Positions 8,234 to 16,773 are shown, counted from the first letter of the stretch. The stretch: DNA of 64,000 bases from JAGSOU01 sp049974865 (GCA_049974865.1 JBNGCX010000014.1:1-64000), one strand, 5' to 3'. A program made the numbers and translations. Notes: a model not told the origin generated them from the sequence alone.

Positions 8234-8501
8234 TCTGCTTCCTTTCCTCCAGCCCGTCGGCATTGAAGATCGACATGACGTTCAGCAGCTGCCAGCCGTC
8301 GCGCGAGATGCGCTTGTCGATGACCTGGGCGGCATCGGCACGGCTGCCGCAGGCGCTGTCGGGCAGTTCGATCACGCCGTAGTGCAGGCGCAGGGGGTTG
8401 TCCTGCTTGGCCTTGTAATCGGCATAGCAGGCGGCGGAGGCGGGCAGCGCCGCAAAAAGCGCCACCACGAAGCCGAGCGGTATGAGAATGCGTTTTTTCA
8501 T
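8205..8501 (-). CDS. Small secreted protein of unknown function
   Basis: A 98-residue protein starting MKKRILIPLG, with a clear Sec signal peptide ending at about PASAA, then a mature domain of about 75 residues with two Cys (AACYADY and DSACGSR) that could form a disulfide. Mature sequence includes LHYGVIELP and SRDGWQLLNVMSIF. I do not recognise the family. Its stop overlaps the start region of the membrane winged-helix gene by about 29 bases, which suggests a functional pair, for example a periplasmic partner. An alternative ATG lies at 8513. Confidence 0.65.
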   Translation of the reverse strand: MKKRILIPLGFVVALFAALPASAACYADYKAKQDNPLRLHYGVIELPDSACGSRADAAQVIDKRISRDGWQLLNVMSIFNADGLEERKQSAGQYFLRY

Positions 8502-8587
8502 GGCTCGGAGCATGCGGCGGCCTGCGGTGATATTCAATAACAACTCGGCCGCCATGGCGGTTATCCGATAGCAATGCGCCGTTATTG

Positions 8588-8600
8588 CCTGTCAGACAGG
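8588..8600. promoter_or_regulatory. Short palindrome in a divergent gap
   Basis: CCTGTCAGACAGG is a perfect 6-bp inverted repeat with a one-base centre. It lies in the 150-bp gap between two divergent genes for small secreted proteins (starts at 8501 and 8652). It could be an operator, but one isolated copy is weak evidence. Confidence 0.25.
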
Positions 8601-8651
8601 CGCGCCGCGATGCTCGGTCCAGTCCCCGTTTTCGCCGAAAGGAACCGACCG

Positions 8652-9065
8652 ATGACCGTCAAACCCCTGACCGCAGGCCTGTTGGCCCTGATCCTTGCCG
8701 CCTCGCCGATGACCGCCGCGCCGGCCCGTGCCGATGCCGAGGACGTGGCGATTACGCTGCTGGGCATCGCCGCGCTGGTGGCGCTGGCCAATGAACTGGA
8801 CGACGATGGACGGAAAAGGAAAAACAAGCGCTACCGCCACGACCATTCCTATACCGAGTCCATTCCCGGCCATTGTGTGCTGCGCCTGGAAACCCATCGC
8901 GGCTCGCGCGATGTGGTGACCCGCCAATGCCTCAAGAGCGCGGGCCTGCGCCGTGACCTGCCCGACTATTGCGAAGCCCCGCGCGCCAGCCGCTTGCTGG
9001 GCCGCGAGGCCTACGCGCTCGACTGCCTGCGTGCCGAGGGCTACCGCGTGGCCGGTCGCCATTGA
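8652..9065 (+). CDS. Secreted four-cysteine protein of unknown function
   Basis: A 137-residue protein. MTVKPLTAGLLALILAASP is a signal peptide with cleavage near PARA, followed by a second hydrophobic stretch (VAITLLGIAALVALA), a basic patch (DDDGRKRKNKRYRH), and a C-terminal region with four Cys (GHC, RQC, DYC, LDC) that could form two disulfides in the periplasm. I take ATG at 8652 because the signal sequence begins there, although the frame is open from 8574. No known domain is recognised. The second hydrophobic stretch could keep it membrane-attached. Confidence 0.7.
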   Translation: MTVKPLTAGLLALILAASPMTAAPARADAEDVAITLLGIAALVALANELDDDGRKRKNKRYRHDHSYTESIPGHCVLRLETHRGSRDVVTRQCLKSAGLRRDLPDYCEAPRASRLLGREAYALDCLRAEGYRVAGRH

Positions 9066-9110
9066 GCCTTGGGGCTTGCGTCCGAGGGCAGGCCGGGTCA
9101 TCTCTGCGCC

Positions 9111-9749
9111 ATGACCCGCCCCGTTCCAGATTTCAGCCTTGAGACCGCCGCCCTGACCCGCGGCGCCCGCGTGATCGCCGGCGTGGACGAGGTGGGTCGC
9201 GGCCCCTGGGCGGGGCCGGTGACGGCGGCGGCGGTCGTCTTGGACCCCGAACAAATCCCGGAAGGCCTGAACGATTCCAAGGCGTTGACCGCCCGGCGGC
9301 GCGAGGCGCTGCACGATCTGCTGATGGCGCGCGCGCAGGTGTCGATCGCCCATGCCAGCGTCGCGGAGATCGACGAGATGAACATCCTCGCCGCCTCGCA
9401 CCTGGCCATGCGCCGGGCCGTCGCCGGGCTGTCCGTGCCGCCCGATCACCTGCTGATCGACGGCAACCGGCTGCCCCAGGATCTGCCCTGCGGGGCCGAG
9501 GCGGTGGTCAAGGGCGATGCGCGCTGTCTGTCCATCGCGGCGGCCTCGATCGTGGCCAAAGTGTGCCGTGATCGCCTGATGGTGGATTTGGCGCAACAGC
9601 ATCCGGGCTACGGCTGGGAGAGCAACGCCGGATACGGCACCAAGGCCCATTCAGAGGCGCTCCGAAATATTGGTGTCAGCCCACACCATAGACGTTCCTT
9701 CAAGCCGGTGCACAATATCTTGTATCAAGAAAAAACTGCAAGTCGTTGA
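9111..9749 (+). CDS. rnhB: Ribonuclease HII
   Basis: A 212-residue enzyme that cuts RNA in RNA-DNA hybrids and at misincorporated ribonucleotides. The signature GVDEVGRGPWAGPV carries acidic residues Asp26 and Glu27. LIDGNRLP and SIAAASIVAKVCRD supply further active-site segments. The start is ATG at 9111, giving the usual length; the frame upstream to 9069 is not needed. It directly precedes ccrM, an arrangement known in other alphaproteobacteria. The first GANTC site of the ccrM promoter overlaps its stop codon. Confidence 0.95.
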   Translation: MTRPVPDFSLETAALTRGARVIAGVDEVGRGPWAGPVTAAAVVLDPEQIPEGLNDSKALTARRREALHDLLMARAQVSIAHASVAEIDEMNILAASHLAMRRAVAGLSVPPDHLLIDGNRLPQDLPCGAEAVVKGDARCLSIAAASIVAKVCRDRLMVDLAQQHPGYGWESNAGYGTKAHSEALRNIGVSPHHRRSFKPVHNILYQEKTASR

Positions 9750-9786
9750 TTCAAAAAAGAAATTGACGGCGAATCGGCTTTGACTC
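9748..9786 (+). promoter_or_regulatory. ccrM promoter region with three GANTC sites
   Basis: GATTC (9748-9752), GAATC (9771-9775) and GACTC (9782-9786) are packed into 39 bases of the 90-bp gap upstream of ccrM. CcrM methylates GANTC, so the cluster suggests methylation-dependent control of its own gene, as is known for Caulobacter ccrM. A TTGACG hexamer at 9763-9768 is a possible -35 element. The -10 is unclear. Confidence 0.7.
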
Positions 9787-9839
9787 ATCTTTGATCTCAA
9801 TGAACACGACGCCAAAACGGCGCGGAACTTGAGGCAGAG

Positions 9840-10952
9840 ATGAAAACAATGACCAAGCGGAAGGAAGCGCGTGCGCTTCCGCTAAATGAGATTCTGGATG
9901 GTGACTGCGTGGAGGTGATGAACAGCCTCCCGGAGAATTCTGTCGACCTCGTGTTCGCCGATCCGCCCTACAATCTGCAACTCCGCGGCGACCTGCACCG
10001 CCCCGACAATTCCAAGGTTGATGCCGTCGACGACGCCTGGGACCGGTTCGACAGCTTCAAGGCCTACGACAAGTTCACGCGCGCCTGGCTGAAGGCCGCC
10101 CGCCGCATCCTCAAGCCCAACGGGGCGATCTGGGTGATCGGCTCCTACCACAACGTGTTCCGCATGGGGGCCGAGTTGCAGAACCAGGGGTTCTGGATTC
10201 TCAACGACGTGGTCTGGCGCAAGTCCAACCCGATGCCGAATTTCCGCGGCAAGCGGCTGACCAACGCGCATGAGACGCTGATCTGGGCCTCCAAGCAGGA
10301 GGCCAGCAAATACACCTTCAACTACGAGGCGCTGAAGGCGCTGAACGAGGGCGTGCAGATGCGCAGCGACTGGGTCCTGCCGATCTGCAATGGCCACGAA
10401 CGGCTGAAGAACGCCGCCGGCGAAAAGGCGCATCCGACGCAAAAACCCGAAAGCCTGCTGCACCGGGTGCTGGTGGCCACCACCAACCCGGGCGACGTGG
10501 TGCTCGACCCGTTCTTCGGCACCGGCACCACCGGCGCCGTGGCCAAGAAGCTGGGGCGCGAGTTCATCGGCATCGAGCGCGAGGACGCCTATCGCGAGGT
10601 CGCCGAGAAACGCATTGCCAACGTGCGCAAGTTCGATCGTGAATCGCTGGAGGTCTCGATCTCCAAGCGCGCCGCGCCGCGGGTGCCCTTCGGCCAGCTG
10701 GTCGAGCGCGGCCTGCTGCGCCCGGGCGAGGAGCTGACCTCGCCGCGCGGCAAGGTGGCCAAGGTGCGCGCCGACGGCACGCTGGTCTCGGCCGAAAACA
10801 AGGGCTCGATCCACCAGGTCGGCGCCGCTCTGGAGGGCGCGCCGAGCTGCAATGGCTGGACCTACTGGCACTTCAAGCGCGAGGGCAAGACCGTGCCCAT
10901 CGACCTGCTGCGCCAGCAGATCCGCGCCGAGATGGCCGAACGCCCGAACTGA
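9840..10952 (+). CDS. ccrM: Cell-cycle DNA adenine methyltransferase CcrM (GANTC)
   Basis: A 370-residue beta-class N6-adenine methyltransferase. The catalytic DPPYNLQ motif is at 41-47 and the AdoMet-binding DPFFGTGTTGA motif at 223-233, the order typical of the beta class. The C-terminal domain of about 85 residues (GLLRPGEELTSPRGKVAKV.. and NGWTYWHFKREG) is characteristic of CcrM and absent from simpler GANTC enzymes. It restores GANTC methylation after replication and so controls cell-cycle genes. No cognate endonuclease adjoins, so this is an orphan methyltransferase. The transcript ends at a strong terminator 61 bases downstream. Confidence 0.96.
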   Translation: MKTMTKRKEARALPLNEILDGDCVEVMNSLPENSVDLVFADPPYNLQLRGDLHRPDNSKVDAVDDAWDRFDSFKAYDKFTRAWLKAARRILKPNGAIWVIGSYHNVFRMGAELQNQGFWILNDVVWRKSNPMPNFRGKRLTNAHETLIWASKQEASKYTFNYEALKALNEGVQMRSDWVLPICNGHERLKNAAGEKAHPTQKPESLLHRVLVATTNPGDVVLDPFFGTGTTGAVAKKLGREFIGIEREDAYREVAEKRIANVRKFDRESLEVSISKRAAPRVPFGQLVERGLLRPGEELTSPRGKVAKVRADGTLVSAENKGSIHQVGAALEGAPSCNGWTYWHFKREGKTVPIDLLRQQIRAEMAERPN

Positions 10953-11012
10953 GTTTGCCGGAATAACACAGTTACCGCCTGTGCCTGTGGCCTGACACCA
11001 CGGCACTGACTT

Positions 11013-11044
11013 GCCCCGCCATGTCGAATGGCGGGGCTTTTTTT
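11013..11044 (+). terminator. Rho-independent terminator of ccrM
   Basis: A 10-bp perfect stem (11013-11022 with 11028-11037), 5-nt loop GTCGA, and seven T immediately after. It lies between ccrM and the converging alkB gene. Confidence 0.9.
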
Positions 11045-11117
11045 GTGGCGCCGCCCTCATTTCTGAAATGCCAGCCAAGTTCCGCTACGAGCCTGACACC
11101 GGGCGATGCCCTGCCGG

Positions 11118-12263
11118 TTATCCCACGGCCCCCTTGGGCATCGGGTTGGTGCCCGCCTTGTAGGGGGTCCAGTCCTCGATCTCGGGATAGAATTTCCTGC
11201 GCCAGGCGCGCACGCGCGGGTTCATCCGTCGCCGCCACAGCGGCGGGATCATCGCCAGCGTCGTCATCAGCGGATAGCCGAACGGCAGTTGCGGCGCCTC
11301 CTCCTCGGAATAGGTTTGCAGCAGGGGGAAGCGGCGGTCGGGCTTGTAATGGTGGTCGGAATGGCGCTGCAGGTTGATCAACAGCCAGTTCGACGCCTTG
11401 TACGACGTGTTCCAGCTATGGCGCGGCAGGACGTGCTCGTATTTGCCCTCGCCGAGGTATTTCCGGGTCAGCCCGTAATGCTCGATGTAATTGACCAGCT
11501 CCAGCTGCCACACTGCGACCAGCGCCTGCCAGGCGAACAGCGCCAGCCCCAGCCAGCCGCCGATGGCGATGGCCAGCCCCACCATCATCGCCTCCAGCGC
11601 CCAGTAGCGCCAAAATGGGTTGGTGTGGTGCCACCACGGCAGGCCGCGGCGCGCCAGCATCGCCTTTTCGGCACGGAAGGCCGAGGCGTGGCATTCGCGC
11701 AGAACCCGCGGGAAGAAGCGGTGGAACCCCTCGTTGTAGCGCGCGGTCACCGCGTCGCGCGGGGTGCCGACCCAGGGGTGATGCACGCGCAGGTGTTCCG
11801 ACCGGAAATGGCCGTAAAGGACGGTCGCCAGCAGCAGGTCGCCCAGCCAGCGTTCCAGCCGGTTCTTCTGGTGCATCAGCTCATGGCTGTAGTTGATCCC
11901 GACGGTCCCCGAGATCACGCCGACGCCGAAGAACAGGATGGTGGTCTCGAGGGCGGACAGGTGGTCGGTCGCGGACACCCACCAGATCGTGCCGTAGATC
12001 GCCGCGAACTGGATCGGGAACCAGATCATGGTGATCAGGCGATACCAGAACAGGTCTTCCTCGGGCGTGCTGAGGTCGGCGTTTTCCTCGTTCAGCCCGG
12101 TCAGCGCGTCGAGGATGGAAAACAGCCCCCAGCCGTAAAGCGGCAGGAAGGCCACCCAGATCCCGCCAAGAGTGGCACCGAGGACGAGCAACGGGATCAT
12201 GCCCAGCGACAGCCAGAACGGCAGGGCGTTCTGCAGCCGCCTCACTTGCGAAGAGGGGATCAT
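11118..12263 (-). CDS. alkB: Alkane 1-monooxygenase (AlkB-type membrane diiron hydroxylase)
   Basis: A 381-residue integral membrane protein with about six membrane helices and the His-box signature of AlkB: HELMH at 127-131, HLRVHH at 157-162, NYIEHYG at 258-264 and LQRHSDHHY at 299-306. The NYIEHYG box separates AlkB from fatty-acid desaturases. It would hydroxylate terminal carbons of medium-chain alkanes or related molecules, using a diiron centre and electrons from rubredoxin. No rubredoxin, rubredoxin reductase or alkane regulator gene adjoins, so redox partners must be encoded elsewhere. The start at 12263 opens with GATCATGATCCCC-type context and fits the family length. Confidence 0.88.
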   Translation of the reverse strand: MIPSSQVRRLQNALPFWLSLGMIPLLVLGATLGGIWVAFLPLYGWGLFSILDALTGLNEENADLSTPEEDLFWYRLITMIWFPIQFAAIYGTIWWVSATDHLSALETTILFFGVGVISGTVGINYSHELMHQKNRLERWLGDLLLATVLYGHFRSEHLRVHHPWVGTPRDAVTARYNEGFHRFFPRVLRECHASAFRAEKAMLARRGLPWWHHTNPFWRYWALEAMMVGLAIAIGGWLGLALFAWQALVAVWQLELVNYIEHYGLTRKYLGEGKYEHVLPRHSWNTSYKASNWLLINLQRHSDHHYKPDRRFPLLQTYSEEEAPQLPFGYPLMTTLAMIPPLWRRRMNPRVRAWRRKFYPEIEDWTPYKAGTNPMPKGAVG

Positions 12264-12315
12264 GTTCTGCTCCGATATGGTCCGTGCGCGCGCCCCGTGG
12301 CGGCACTATAGCCCC

Positions 12316-13368
12316 CTAGCCGTGAACCGGCAAAGCCTCGCGCGCCAGGTCGAAGGCCTTGCGCATGACCGTGGGCAGGGAGGAGGGGCGAAAGCTGTCG
12401 CGGGGGTGAAAGCTGCCCCTTTCGGCGGTCGTGTCCACGGGCAGTTCCGCCACCCGCAGCGACAGGCGGAGGTGGAAATGCGTGAAGGTGTGGCGCACCT
12501 CGGCCCCCGGATCGCTCCAGTCGCCGGGGGCGGGCGGCGCGGGCTCGGGCGGGGCCTCGGCCCAGTCGCTGCCGGGCCAGCCCAGCATGCCGCCCAGCAG
12601 CCCCTTGTCGGGGCGGCGTTCCAGCAGCCAGGCGCCGTCGGCGCGGCGGCCGACATAGGCGATGCCGCGGCGGGTGGGCTTCGGCGTCTTGGGCAGCTTG
12701 CGCGGCAGATCGGCCTGTAGCCCCTGCGCCCGCGCCGCGCAGGCTTCGGCCCAGGGGCAGATGCCGCAGGCGGGCGATTTCGGGGTGCAGATCGTGGCGC
12801 CCAGATCCATCACCGCCTGCGCATAATCGCCGGGTCGGGTGGCGGGCGTCAGCCCTGCGGCCAGCGTGGTGAGCTCGGGCTTGGCGGTGGGCAGCGGTGT
12901 TTGGATGGCGAAGAGGCGCGCCATCACCCGCTCTACGTTACCGTCGACCACGACCTCGGGCCGGTCAAAGGCGATGGCCGAGATCGCGGCGGCGGTATAG
13001 GGGCCGATGCCGGGCAGCTTCAGCAGCGCGGCGTGCTCGTCGGGGAATTTGCCGCCCGCCCCCGCCACCGCGCGGGCGCATTTCAGCAGGTTGCGGGCGC
13101 GCGCGTAGTAGCCGAGCCCCGCCCATTCGGCCATGACCTCGTCATCCGGGGCGGCGGCCAACGCCGCGACATCCGGCCAGCGGGTGGTGAAGCGTTGGAA
13201 ATAGTCCTTTACCGCCGCCACGGTGGTCTGCTGCAGCATCACCTCGGACAGCCACACGCGGTAGGGGTCGGGCCGCACGCCCGCCCCCGGCGGCACGCGC
13301 CAGGGCAACGCCCGCGCATGTCGGTCGTACCAGTCCAGCAGCGCCCCGCTCAGATCCTCGTCACGCAT
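12316..13368 (-). CDS. mutY: A/G-specific adenine glycosylase
   Basis: A 350-residue base-excision repair enzyme that removes adenine mispaired with 8-oxoguanine. Catalytic Glu42 lies in LSEVMLQQTTV, Asp142 in VVVDGNVERV after the helix-hairpin-helix (LPGIGPYTAAAIS), and the 4Fe-4S ligands are Cys194, 201, 204 and 210 (C-x6-C-x2-C-x5-C). The C-terminal NUDIX-like domain (LLGGMLGWPG) recognises 8-oxoG. Divergent from the DUF721 gene across 75 bp, as often seen in alphaproteobacteria. Confidence 0.96.
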   Translation of the reverse strand: MRDEDLSGALLDWYDRHARALPWRVPPGAGVRPDPYRVWLSEVMLQQTTVAAVKDYFQRFTTRWPDVAALAAAPDDEVMAEWAGLGYYARARNLLKCARAVAGAGGKFPDEHAALLKLPGIGPYTAAAISAIAFDRPEVVVDGNVERVMARLFAIQTPLPTAKPELTTLAAGLTPATRPGDYAQAVMDLGATICTPKSPACGICPWAEACAARAQGLQADLPRKLPKTPKPTRRGIAYVGRRADGAWLLERRPDKGLLGGMLGWPGSDWAEAPPEPAPPAPGDWSDPGAEVRHTFTHFHLRLSLRVAELPVDTTAERGSFHPRDSFRPSSLPTVMRKAFDLAREALPVHG

Positions 13369-13443
13369 TGTTTATGCCCCGCCCCTGGTGAAAGCTCTGG
13401 CTGGCGCGTGGCCCGGCCACTAGAATAGGGCGCAACAGTCACA

Positions 13444-13977
13444 ATGACAGGCAAGATGCGCAAGACCCCAGATGCCACCCCTCCGGCCCGCCGCAAGCGC
13501 GGGTTCGAGCGCACCTCGGCCCTGCTGGCCGAGCGTATCCGCGTGGCGGGCGAGGCGCGCGGTTTTGCCGTCGCCCGCCTGCTGACCCACTGGGCCGAGA
13601 TCGTGGGCGAGGACACCGCGCGCAGCGCCCGCCCGGTAGAGGTGAAATACGGCCGCCAGGGCTTTGGCGCGACGCTGACCCTGCTGACCACCGGCGCGAT
13701 GGCCCCGATGCTGGAGATGCAGAAGGAAAAGATCCGCGAAAAGGTCAACGCCTGCTACGGCTATTCCGCCATTTCGCGCATCCGCCTGACCCAGACCGCG
13801 CCCACCGGTTTCGCCGAGGGGCAGGCGCAGTTCACCCCGGCGTCCAAACGCCGGCCGGCGCCCAGCCCCGAGGCGCAGAACGAGGCCCGCGCGCTGGCCG
13901 ATGGCGTGGGCGACGACGGCCTGCGCGCCGCCCTTGAAGCACTGGGCCAGAATGTCCTATCCCGAAGTAAACGCTAA
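13444..13977 (+). CDS. DUF721/DciA-like protein
   Basis: A 177-residue protein with a DUF721 core (LLTHWAEIVGEDTARSARPV, then LTLLTTGAMAPMLEMQKEKI), here about residues 45-110, with a charged Pro/Ala-rich tail. DUF721 proteins include DciA, which loads the replicative helicase DnaB in many bacteria lacking DnaC; that role is likely but not proven here. It lies between mutY and a dsbA-type gene, a known alphaproteobacterial neighbourhood, with the dsbA-type start 11 bases after its stop. Confidence 0.85.
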   Translation: MTGKMRKTPDATPPARRKRGFERTSALLAERIRVAGEARGFAVARLLTHWAEIVGEDTARSARPVEVKYGRQGFGATLTLLTTGAMAPMLEMQKEKIREKVNACYGYSAISRIRLTQTAPTGFAEGQAQFTPASKRRPAPSPEAQNEARALADGVGDDGLRAALEALGQNVLSRSKR

Positions 13978-13987
13978 GGAGACGTCG

Positions 13988-14647
13988 ATGTTCCGGAAAT
14001 TCGCACTGCCCTTCGGGGCCATTGCTCTGGCTGCCCTGGGCTATGCCTGGGTGACCACCCCGCAGGCGGGCCTGCCCGCGATCGGCGAGGGCTTTGTCAC
14101 CGCGGCCAACGCGGCCGAGGTGGAGATCCAGGAGATGAGCATCGGCAACCCCGATGCCAAGGTCGAGCTGATCGAATACGCCTCCTTCACCTGCTCGCAC
14201 TGCAAGAACTTCCACGACAACGTCTACACCAAGCTGAAGACCGACTACATCGACACCGGAAAGCTGCATTTCGTCTATCGCGAGGTCTACTGGGATCGCT
14301 ACGCGCTCTGGGCCGGGCTGGTGGCGCGTTGCGGCGGCGAGATGCGGTTCTTCGGCATCGTCGACATGATCTTTGAAAAGCAGCGCGAATGGGCCACTGC
14401 CAAGCAGCCCACCGAGGTGGTCGAAAAACTGCGTACAATCGGCCGCGCCGCGGGACTGAGTGACGGCCAGATGGATGTCTGCCTGAAGGATGCCGACATG
14501 GCGCAGTCCCTGGTCGCCTGGAGCGAGGAAAACTCCAAGGCCGACAACGTCGAGGGAACGCCGACGCTCTATATCAACGGGCAGAAATACTCGAACATGA
14601 CCTACCAGGATCTCAAGGCCATCCTCGACGAGAAACTGGCCGAGTGA
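13988..14647 (+). CDS. DsbA-family thiol:disulfide oxidoreductase
   Basis: A 219-residue periplasmic protein. An N-terminal signal or anchor (MFRKFALPFGAIALAALGYA) is followed by a thioredoxin fold with active site Cys69-Ser-His-Cys72 in ASFTCSHCKNF, the helical insertion, and the cis-Pro segment VEGTPTLYINGQ. It oxidises or isomerises disulfides of exported proteins. The start ATG at 13988 has the strong ribosome-binding site AAGGAGA. The gene probably shares a transcript with the DUF721 gene. Confidence 0.92.
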   Translation: MFRKFALPFGAIALAALGYAWVTTPQAGLPAIGEGFVTAANAAEVEIQEMSIGNPDAKVELIEYASFTCSHCKNFHDNVYTKLKTDYIDTGKLHFVYREVYWDRYALWAGLVARCGGEMRFFGIVDMIFEKQREWATAKQPTEVVEKLRTIGRAAGLSDGQMDVCLKDADMAQSLVAWSEENSKADNVEGTPTLYINGQKYSNMTYQDLKAILDEKLAE

Positions 14648-14650
14648 TCC

Positions 14651-15787
14651 ATGCCCGCACCGCTTGAAGGCCTGAAGGTCGTCGAACTGGCGCGCATCCT
14701 GGCCGGCCCCTGGGCCGGCCAGACGCTGGCCGATCTGGGTGCCGAGGTGATCAAGGTCGAAAGCCCCGAAGGCGACGACACCCGCCGCTGGGGCCCGCCC
14801 TTCATCGAACGTGACGGCGACCGCTCGGCCGCCTACTTCCATGCCTGCAACCGCGGCAAGAAATCGGTGGCGGTGGATTTCCGCACACCGGAGGGCCAGG
14901 CGCTGGTGCGCGAGCTGGTGGCCGACGCCGATATCGTGATCGAGAACTTCAAGCTGGGCGGTCTTGCGAAATACGGGCTGGACTATGACAGCCTCGGCGC
15001 GATCAACCCGCGGCTCATCTATTGCTCGATCACCGGCTTCGGGCAGACCGGGCCCTATGCCCATCGGGCGGGCTACGATTTCATCATCCAGGGCATGTCC
15101 GGGCTGATGTCGATCACCGGCGAGCCCGACGGCCAGCCGCAGAAGGTGGGCGTGGCGGTGACCGATATCTTCACCGGCATCTACGCCGCCACCGCCATCC
15201 TCGCCGCCGTGCACCAGCGCGAGCGGACGGGCAAGGGCCAGCAGATCGACATGGCGCTGCTCGATGTGGCCACGGCGATCACCGCCAACCAGGCGATGAA
15301 CTACCTGTCCACCGGCACCGCGCCCAAGCGCATGGGCAACGAGCATCCCAACCTTGCCCCCTACCAGGTGTTCGACTGCGCGGACGGGTTCATCATCATC
15401 GCCACCGGCAACGACGCGCAATACCGGCGGCTCTGCGCCCTGCTGGACCTTCCCGAGATGGCCGAGGTGCCCGAGTTCCTGACCAATGCCGACCGCATCG
15501 CCAACCGTGCGGCGATGACCGCCCGGCTGACCGAGGCCACAAGGCGTTTCTCCAAGGCCGACCTGCTGGCCGCCTGCGAGGCGCAGGGCGTGCCCGCCGG
15601 GCCGATCAACGACATGGCAGAGGTTTTCGCCGACCCGCAGGTCAGCGCGCGCGAAATGCGGGTGGACCTGGACGGCGTGCCGGGCGTGCGCTCTCCCTTC
15701 GTGTTCTCGGGGGCGGAACTGGCGATGGAGCACCCCTCGCCCCGGCTGGACGAGCACGGCGACGAGATCCGCGGCCGGAAGGACTAG
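14651..15787 (+). CDS. Class III (CaiB/BaiF) CoA-transferase
   Basis: A 378-residue family III CoA-transferase: LARILAGPWAGQTLADLGAE at the N-terminus, NRGKKSVAVD near 68-77, and catalytic Asp172 in VTDIFTGIYA. These enzymes move CoA between carboxylic acids by an aspartyl-CoA mechanism. The substrate cannot be told from sequence. It starts 3 bases after the dsbA-type gene. Its TAG stop overlaps the TAG stop of the converging lpxK gene within a single CTAG. Confidence 0.92.
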   Translation: MPAPLEGLKVVELARILAGPWAGQTLADLGAEVIKVESPEGDDTRRWGPPFIERDGDRSAAYFHACNRGKKSVAVDFRTPEGQALVRELVADADIVIENFKLGGLAKYGLDYDSLGAINPRLIYCSITGFGQTGPYAHRAGYDFIIQGMSGLMSITGEPDGQPQKVGVAVTDIFTGIYAATAILAAVHQRERTGKGQQIDMALLDVATAITANQAMNYLSTGTAPKRMGNEHPNLAPYQVFDCADGFIIIATGNDAQYRRLCALLDLPEMAEVPEFLTNADRIANRAAMTARLTEATRRFSKADLLAACEAQGVPAGPINDMAEVFADPQVSAREMRVDLDGVPGVRSPFVFSGAELAMEHPSPRLDEHGDEIRGRKD

Positions 15788-16773
15788 AGGCCCAGCCGAT
15801 CGAGCGCGGCGTCCAGCGGCGCCCAGTCCTCCAGTTCCAGCCGCACGGGCAGGGTCAGCACCTTTCGGCGAAAGCTGTCGGGCAGGCGCACCGCGTCCTT
15901 CTCGGTGGTGACCATCTGCGCGCCAAGGGCCGCGGCCTCGACCTCCAGCCGCTTCATCAGGGCCTCTGTCAGCGGCTGGTGATCGCTCAGCGCTTCGGCC
16001 CGGATCAGGCGCGCGCCCAGCCCCTCCAGCGTGGCGAAGAATTTCTCGGGATGGCCGATGCCGGCGAAGGCCAGAACGGGCAGGCCGGCCCAGTCCATAC
16101 CGGTGGGCAGCGGGTGCAGCGCGCCTTTCAGAGGCGGGACGGGCAGGCCGGGCCAGGTCTCCGCGAAATGGCGCTGGGCCTTGGCCGGGCCGATCGAAAG
16201 CAGCAGGTCGGCGCGTTTGAGGCCCACCCCGACCGGCTCGCGCAATGGCCCGGCCGGGATCACGCGCCCGTTGCCGAAGCCCTTGGCCGCATCGACCACC
16301 ACCAGCGAAAGGTCCTTGGCCACGGCGGGGTTCTGGAACCCGTCGTCAAGCACGATCACATCCGCCCCGGCCTCGGCCGCGGCGCGCGCGCCCGCGGCCC
16401 GGTCCTTCGCCACCCAGGTGGGGGTGAAGGCGGCCAGCAGCAGTGGCTCGTCCCCGACCTCCTCGGCCGAATGGGTGCGCTCATTGACCTGCACCGGGCC
16501 GGTCAGCGATCCGCCGTAGCCGCGCGAGACCACATGCGGCCGGTGCCCGCGCGCGATCAGGCGTTGCACCAGCGCGATGGCGGTGGGGGTCTTGCCCGTG
16601 CCGCCCGCATTGAGATTGCCGATGCAGATCACCGGCACCGGCGCGCGCCAGGGATGCCCCTTGCGCAAGCGGCGCGCCGTGCCCGCCGCATAAAGGGCCG
16701 AGAGCGGTGCCAGCAGGCGGGCGGGCAGCCCCGGATGGCCGGGCGTGTTGAACCAGAAGCGGGGCGCGCGCAT
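15784..16773 (-). CDS. lpxK: Tetraacyldisaccharide 4'-kinase
   Basis: A 329-residue inner-membrane-associated kinase that phosphorylates the 4' position of the lipid A precursor. The family P-loop GNLNAGGTGKTPT is at 52-64, followed by HVVSRGYGG, VIVLDDGFQN and MVTTEKDAVRLP, all characteristic. The start ATG overlaps the stop of the waaA homologue by one base (TGATG), so the two are coupled. A longer open frame in the same phase runs upstream across the waaA homologue but is a shadow. Confidence 0.95.
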   Translation of the reverse strand: MRAPRFWFNTPGHPGLPARLLAPLSALYAAGTARRLRKGHPWRAPVPVICIGNLNAGGTGKTPTAIALVQRLIARGHRPHVVSRGYGGSLTGPVQVNERTHSAEEVGDEPLLLAAFTPTWVAKDRAAGARAAAEAGADVIVLDDGFQNPAVAKDLSLVVVDAAKGFGNGRVIPAGPLREPVGVGLKRADLLLSIGPAKAQRHFAETWPGLPVPPLKGALHPLPTGMDWAGLPVLAFAGIGHPEKFFATLEGLGARLIRAEALSDHQPLTEALMKRLEVEAAALGAQMVTTEKDAVRLPDSFRRKVLTLPVRLELEDWAPLDAALDRLGL

